The notes under the pieces are model-generated. The model was not told the DNA's origin, did no database searches, and saw only the letters and a list, made by a program, of their open reading frames with translations. From Arthrobacter sp. ZGTC131 (GTDB lineage Bacteria > Actinomycetota > Actinomycetes > Actinomycetales > Micrococcaceae): a DNA stretch of 41,048 bases. A program made the translations under genes and the position numbers. Numbering within the stretch: position 1 is the first letter of the stretch; every line of letters starts with the position of its first letter. The stretch spans positions 1 through 41,048 of the forward strand of contig NZ_PJIK01000024.1 in assembly GCF_002929275.1 (NCBI RefSeq), in the 5' to 3' direction. This document shows positions 38,775 through 41,048 of the stretch, piece by piece.

Positions 38775-40532
38775 TCAGTAGGCTTTGACGCGTTGTTCGA
38801 CGATGAGGTGGATCAGGGCAAACACCCCGCTCCGATCGATGGCCTCGAACGCGGCGTCGAGGGCCGCTGGTACGTCCTTGTCCTGGGTGACCGTGACGCC
38901 GAAACCGCCGAAGGCCCGGGCCATAAGGCCGAAGTCGGGGTTCTTGAGCTGCGTACCGGAGACGCGGGACGGGTAGTGGCGTTCCTGGTGGGTGCGGATG
39001 GTGCCGTACTCCTGGTTGTCCATCACGATGATCAGCGGCGTGGCGCCGTACTGGGCCGCGGTGGCTAACTCCTGGCCGTTCATGAGGAATTCCCCGTCGC
39101 CGGCAATGGTGACCACCCGGCGCCGCGGGCTGGCCAGCGACGCTGCGATGGCCGAGGGCACGGAGTAGCCCATGGAGCCGTTTCTGGCGCTGATCATCGA
39201 GGCGTAGCGCCGGGTGGGGAAGTACCGGTGCGCCCAGTTGGTGTGCTCGCCAGCGCCGAACGTCACCATTGCGTCCTCGGGCAGCCGCGGGACCAGGTTG
39301 GCCATGAGCGTGTCCATCCTTGCCGGTCCCTCGCCGGGCGTGGCTGACGGCAGGCCGGCGAAAGACGCCTGCTCGGCGCGCATCCTGCCCGTCCACGCCT
39401 TCCACTCCTCCTTCACAGGCAGGTCGATGCCAGCGAGATCCCGGACGAAGGCGTCAGGCTTCGCCACTATCTGCCGCGAGACCGGACCGGAGCGGCCGCG
39501 CAGCGAGGGATCTATGGTCACCAGGAAGTTCTTCTTGTTCCAGTCCTGCCGGCAGACAAATCCGTCCGTGATCACGTCCCCCGGGACCGTGCCGACGAAA
39601 ACGAGCAGGTCAGTTTCCTCCAGCAGGTCGTAGGTGGGGCGGGGGCGGCCGTAGCCGATCGGACCGACGTAGGACGGCGAATCGCAGGAGACGGTTCCCT
39701 GCGTGCGCCATTCCGCGGCGGCCGGGATGTGGTGCTTTTCGAGCCAGCCCGTGAGCTGGTGGGCTGCTTCCTGGGTCCAGTCGTTGCCGCCGGTGACAAA
39801 CAGCGGCTTCGAGGAGTTGGCCAGTGCTGCGGCGAGTGCCTTGGCATCCGTGGTGCTCATTCCGCCCGCGGCCACCGGGATGGCGGGGTGCAGGGCCGGA
39901 TCCACGTGCTGCCGGATGATGTCTTCCGGCAGGCCCACCACAACGGGACCCGGCCGTCCGTTCATGGCCGCGAACATCGCTTCCGCCACGATCTCGGACG
40001 CCCGCTCGGCATGGTCAAGGACCATGACGCGTTTGGCACCCGTGTCGAACCAGGCCTTGATATCGAATTCCTGGAACGCTTCGCGGTCACGGTGGGCAAA
40101 GGGGATCAGCCCGACGAAGAGCAACATTGGGGTGGAGTCCTGCCAGGCGGTGTGCAGCCCGACATGGGCGTTGGCCGCGCCAGGCCCCCGGGTGACCATG
40201 GCTACGCCGGGACGCTGGTTCATCTTGCCGTCAGCCTCGGCCATGTAGGCGGCGCCGCCTTCATGTCGGCAGACCACTGTGTCGATGTCAGAGCCGTGCA
40301 GCCCGTCCAGCACATCCAGGAAGCTCTCGCCGGGAACAATGTAGGTGCGTTCGACGCCGTGGGCCACGAGGGAATCAACAATCACGTGCCCGGCGGATTT
40401 CAGGGCGCTGCTGCCTTTCAGGTTCGCCGCGATAGTCGATGGGATGGGCTGTACGGGGTCGTGCTTGATGATGCCGCCTTCGAAAGGCTGCGTGTGGGTT
40501 ACGGTCATGGCTGATGCGGACTCCGTTGTCAT
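38775..40532 (-). CDS. thiamine diphosphate-dependent enzyme (acetolactate synthase large subunit-like)
   Basis: 585 residues with the three-domain ThDP decarboxylase/carboligase fold. The N-terminal Pyr domain (about 40-205) has the cofactor-activating Glu91 in CRHEGGAAYMAEADG and RGPGAANAHVGLHTAWQDS. The middle domain (about 225-360) includes KPLFVTGGNDWT. The C-terminal PP domain has the metal motif GDG (478-480) with the distal Asn about 27 residues on in VMDNQEYG. No regulatory subunit is adjacent, so a catabolic decarboxylase or carboligase is more likely than valine biosynthesis. ATG 40532 is preferred to GTG 40535. A permease and a 37-codon ORF lie upstream on the same strand. The substrate, probably a 2-oxo acid, is unknown. 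Confidence 0.87.
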   Translation of the reverse strand: MTTESASAMTVTHTQPFEGGIIKHDPVQPIPSTIAANLKGSSALKSAGHVIVDSLVAHGVERTYIVPGESFLDVLDGLHGSDIDTVVCRHEGGAAYMAEADGKMNQRPGVAMVTRGPGAANAHVGLHTAWQDSTPMLLFVGLIPFAHRDREAFQEFDIKAWFDTGAKRVMVLDHAERASEIVAEAMFAAMNGRPGPVVVGLPEDIIRQHVDPALHPAIPVAAGGMSTTDAKALAAALANSSKPLFVTGGNDWTQEAAHQLTGWLEKHHIPAAAEWRTQGTVSCDSPSYVGPIGYGRPRPTYDLLEETDLLVFVGTVPGDVITDGFVCRQDWNKKNFLVTIDPSLRGRSGPVSRQIVAKPDAFVRDLAGIDLPVKEEWKAWTGRMRAEQASFAGLPSATPGEGPARMDTLMANLVPRLPEDAMVTFGAGEHTNWAHRYFPTRRYASMISARNGSMGYSVPSAIAASLASPRRRVVTIAGDGEFLMNGQELATAAQYGATPLIIVMDNQEYGTIRTHQERHYPSRVSGTQLKNPDFGLMARAFGGFGVTVTQDKDVPAALDAAFEAIDRSGVFALIHLIVEQRVKAY

Positions 40533-40595
40533 CACTACTTGTCTTCTTCGGTTGGGTGTTGGTTTACGGGCGTTGGGTGCAGGCGCCGGTGGCGC

Positions 40596-40709
40596 CTAGT
40601 CGGTTTCCGGCCCGGTGCAGAAGAAGCAGCCGTCCTCGCAGCTGTCGTTCGTCTGGCTGTCCGTGGTCGGCCGGTGGTGCTGAAGGCTCAGCAGGTTTCG
40701 TCGGTTCAT
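40596..40709 (-). CDS. 37-residue ORF with CxxxCxxC motif (small protein candidate)
   Basis: MNRRNLLSLQHHRP leads into a polar stretch, and the C-terminal third holds three cysteines as CEDGCFFC. About 32 of 36 codons after the ATG end in G or C, the pattern of real genes in this genome. It lies between the permease and the ThDP-enzyme gene on their strand, 66 bp after the first and 63 bp before the second. The ribosome site (GAAAG, 9 nt upstream) is weak. The cysteines could bind metal or be modified. No known family comes to mind. A chance ORF in GC-rich DNA cannot be excluded. Confidence 0.45.
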   Translation of the reverse strand: MNRRNLLSLQHHRPTTDSQTNDSCEDGCFFCTGPETD

Positions 40710-40775
40710 GGCGGGCTTTCGGTCGGTTGTTAGGGCGGTCTAGGGGTGTGGAAACCGGGACGGCCGCGGGACTTG

Positions 40776-41048
40776 CTACCGGATTGGAGTCCGGTTTGCG
40801 ACCACGGGGGACATCCCCGTGAAGCCCTCGCGGGTTTCGGCGATTTCGTGGATCCGCTTCCGGCAGGCGTACCAGCCGGCGACCATGAGGGCGCAGGCCG
40901 CCAGGGTCACCAGTAGCGTGAGCGGGGAGTCGATGAACACCATGACCAGCACGCCCACCAGGAACAGCAGGGAGAGGTAGCCGGTGTAGGGGGCGCCGAA
41001 CATCCGGAAGGACGGGCGCTTCAGCCAGCCCTTGTCCGCCCAGCGCTG
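40776..41048 (-). CDS. C-terminal part of an APC-superfamily amino acid permease (5' end outside window)
   Basis: The last 90 codons of a permease: a cytoplasmic loop ending GWLKRPSFRMFGAPY, then two hydrophobic segments (YLSLLFLVGVLVMVFI and LTLLVTLAACALMVAGWY) and a polar tail. The RPxFRMxGAPY loop before the last two helices is typical of GABA/asparagine-type AAT permeases. It lies upstream of the 37-codon ORF and the ThDP enzyme on the same strand, so transport of an amino acid whose 2-oxo acid is then decarboxylated is a possible link. Exact substrate unknown because most of the protein is missing. Confidence 0.8.
   Translation of the reverse strand, partial: QRWADKGWLKRPSFRMFGAPYTGYLSLLFLVGVLVMVFIDSPLTLLVTLAACALMVAGWYACRKRIHEIAETREGFTGMSPVVANRTPIR

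Noticed and set aside
38586-39068. 160-codon plus-strand frame after the small hypothetical gene
   Set aside because: It overlaps the ThDP-enzyme gene antisense, has no ribosome site and shows no protein-like pattern.
1-41048. CRISPR array, prophage, rRNA or tRNA genes
   Set aside because: No regularly spaced direct repeats, phage structural genes or stable RNA signatures were seen on either strand.

Overview
The window is high-GC, gene-dense DNA typical of a Gram-positive actinobacterium. Operon style, protein content (CGNR zinc-finger, GAF-ANTAR and DUF817 proteins, a PonA-type penicillin-binding protein, a DtxR/IdeR-type iron box) and frequent GTG/TTG starts point to the Micrococcaceae, most likely Arthrobacter or Pseudarthrobacter. 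This is inferred from protein character; no rRNA or other phylogenetic marker is present.

Layout. 1-3381: a one-carbon unit (tail of an unrecognised gene, a MetF-like reductase, a CycA-like permease and PurU), translationally coupled. 3398-6871, minus strand: solitary PIN protein, MOSC protein, helix-hairpin-helix protein, acyl desaturase and its probable TetR regulator. 6998-8606: a scar made of a short-chain dehydrogenase without its N-terminus, a short interrupted reading frame and a dead IS110-family element whose 5' end looks like a bridge-RNA locus. 8680-13606: isochorismatase-like hydrolase, luciferase-like flavin oxidoreductase, divergent CGNR regulator, NTF2-like protein, DUF817 membrane protein and an N-terminally short HODM/DUF3445 protein.

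13862-20419: the metabolic centrepiece. A tightly coupled operon encodes a GntP permease, a family III CoA-transferase, an HMG-CoA-lyase-like enzyme, a D-2-hydroxyacid dehydrogenase and a glycerate kinase, followed by a convergent IclR regulator. A 15-bp IclR-style palindrome sits on the -10 of the operon promoter. The gene set reads as: import a hydroxy-dicarboxylate, make its CoA thioester, cleave it to acetyl-CoA plus a 2-oxo acid, reduce that acid to D-glycerate, and phosphorylate it. Itatartarate (2-hydroxymethylmalate) fits as substrate because its cleavage would give hydroxypyruvate; this is a hypothesis.

20586-25745: GAF-ANTAR antiterminator, bifunctional penicillin-binding protein, and a MarR regulator with a DHA2 drug-efflux pump behind a MarR-like palindrome. 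25805-32356: an iron box (17 of 19 consensus positions) controls a Dpp/Nik/Cnt-type ABC importer (lipoprotein, two permeases, fused double ATPase) and a major-facilitator exporter, an arrangement resembling metallophore uptake/export loci. 32264-34124: a divergent EamA exporter/LysR pair with two symmetric sites in its 70-bp intergenic region.

34121-41048: small housekeeping and unknown genes (5'-3' exonuclease-like protein, OsmC, PepSY-like, NUDIX, VOC, lipoprotein), then on the minus strand the tail of an amino-acid permease, an overlooked 37-codon cysteine-motif ORF and a ThDP-dependent enzyme. Five near-identical GC-rich hairpins lie just past gene ends across the window and form a terminator-like repeat family. 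No rRNA, tRNA, CRISPR array or prophage was seen.
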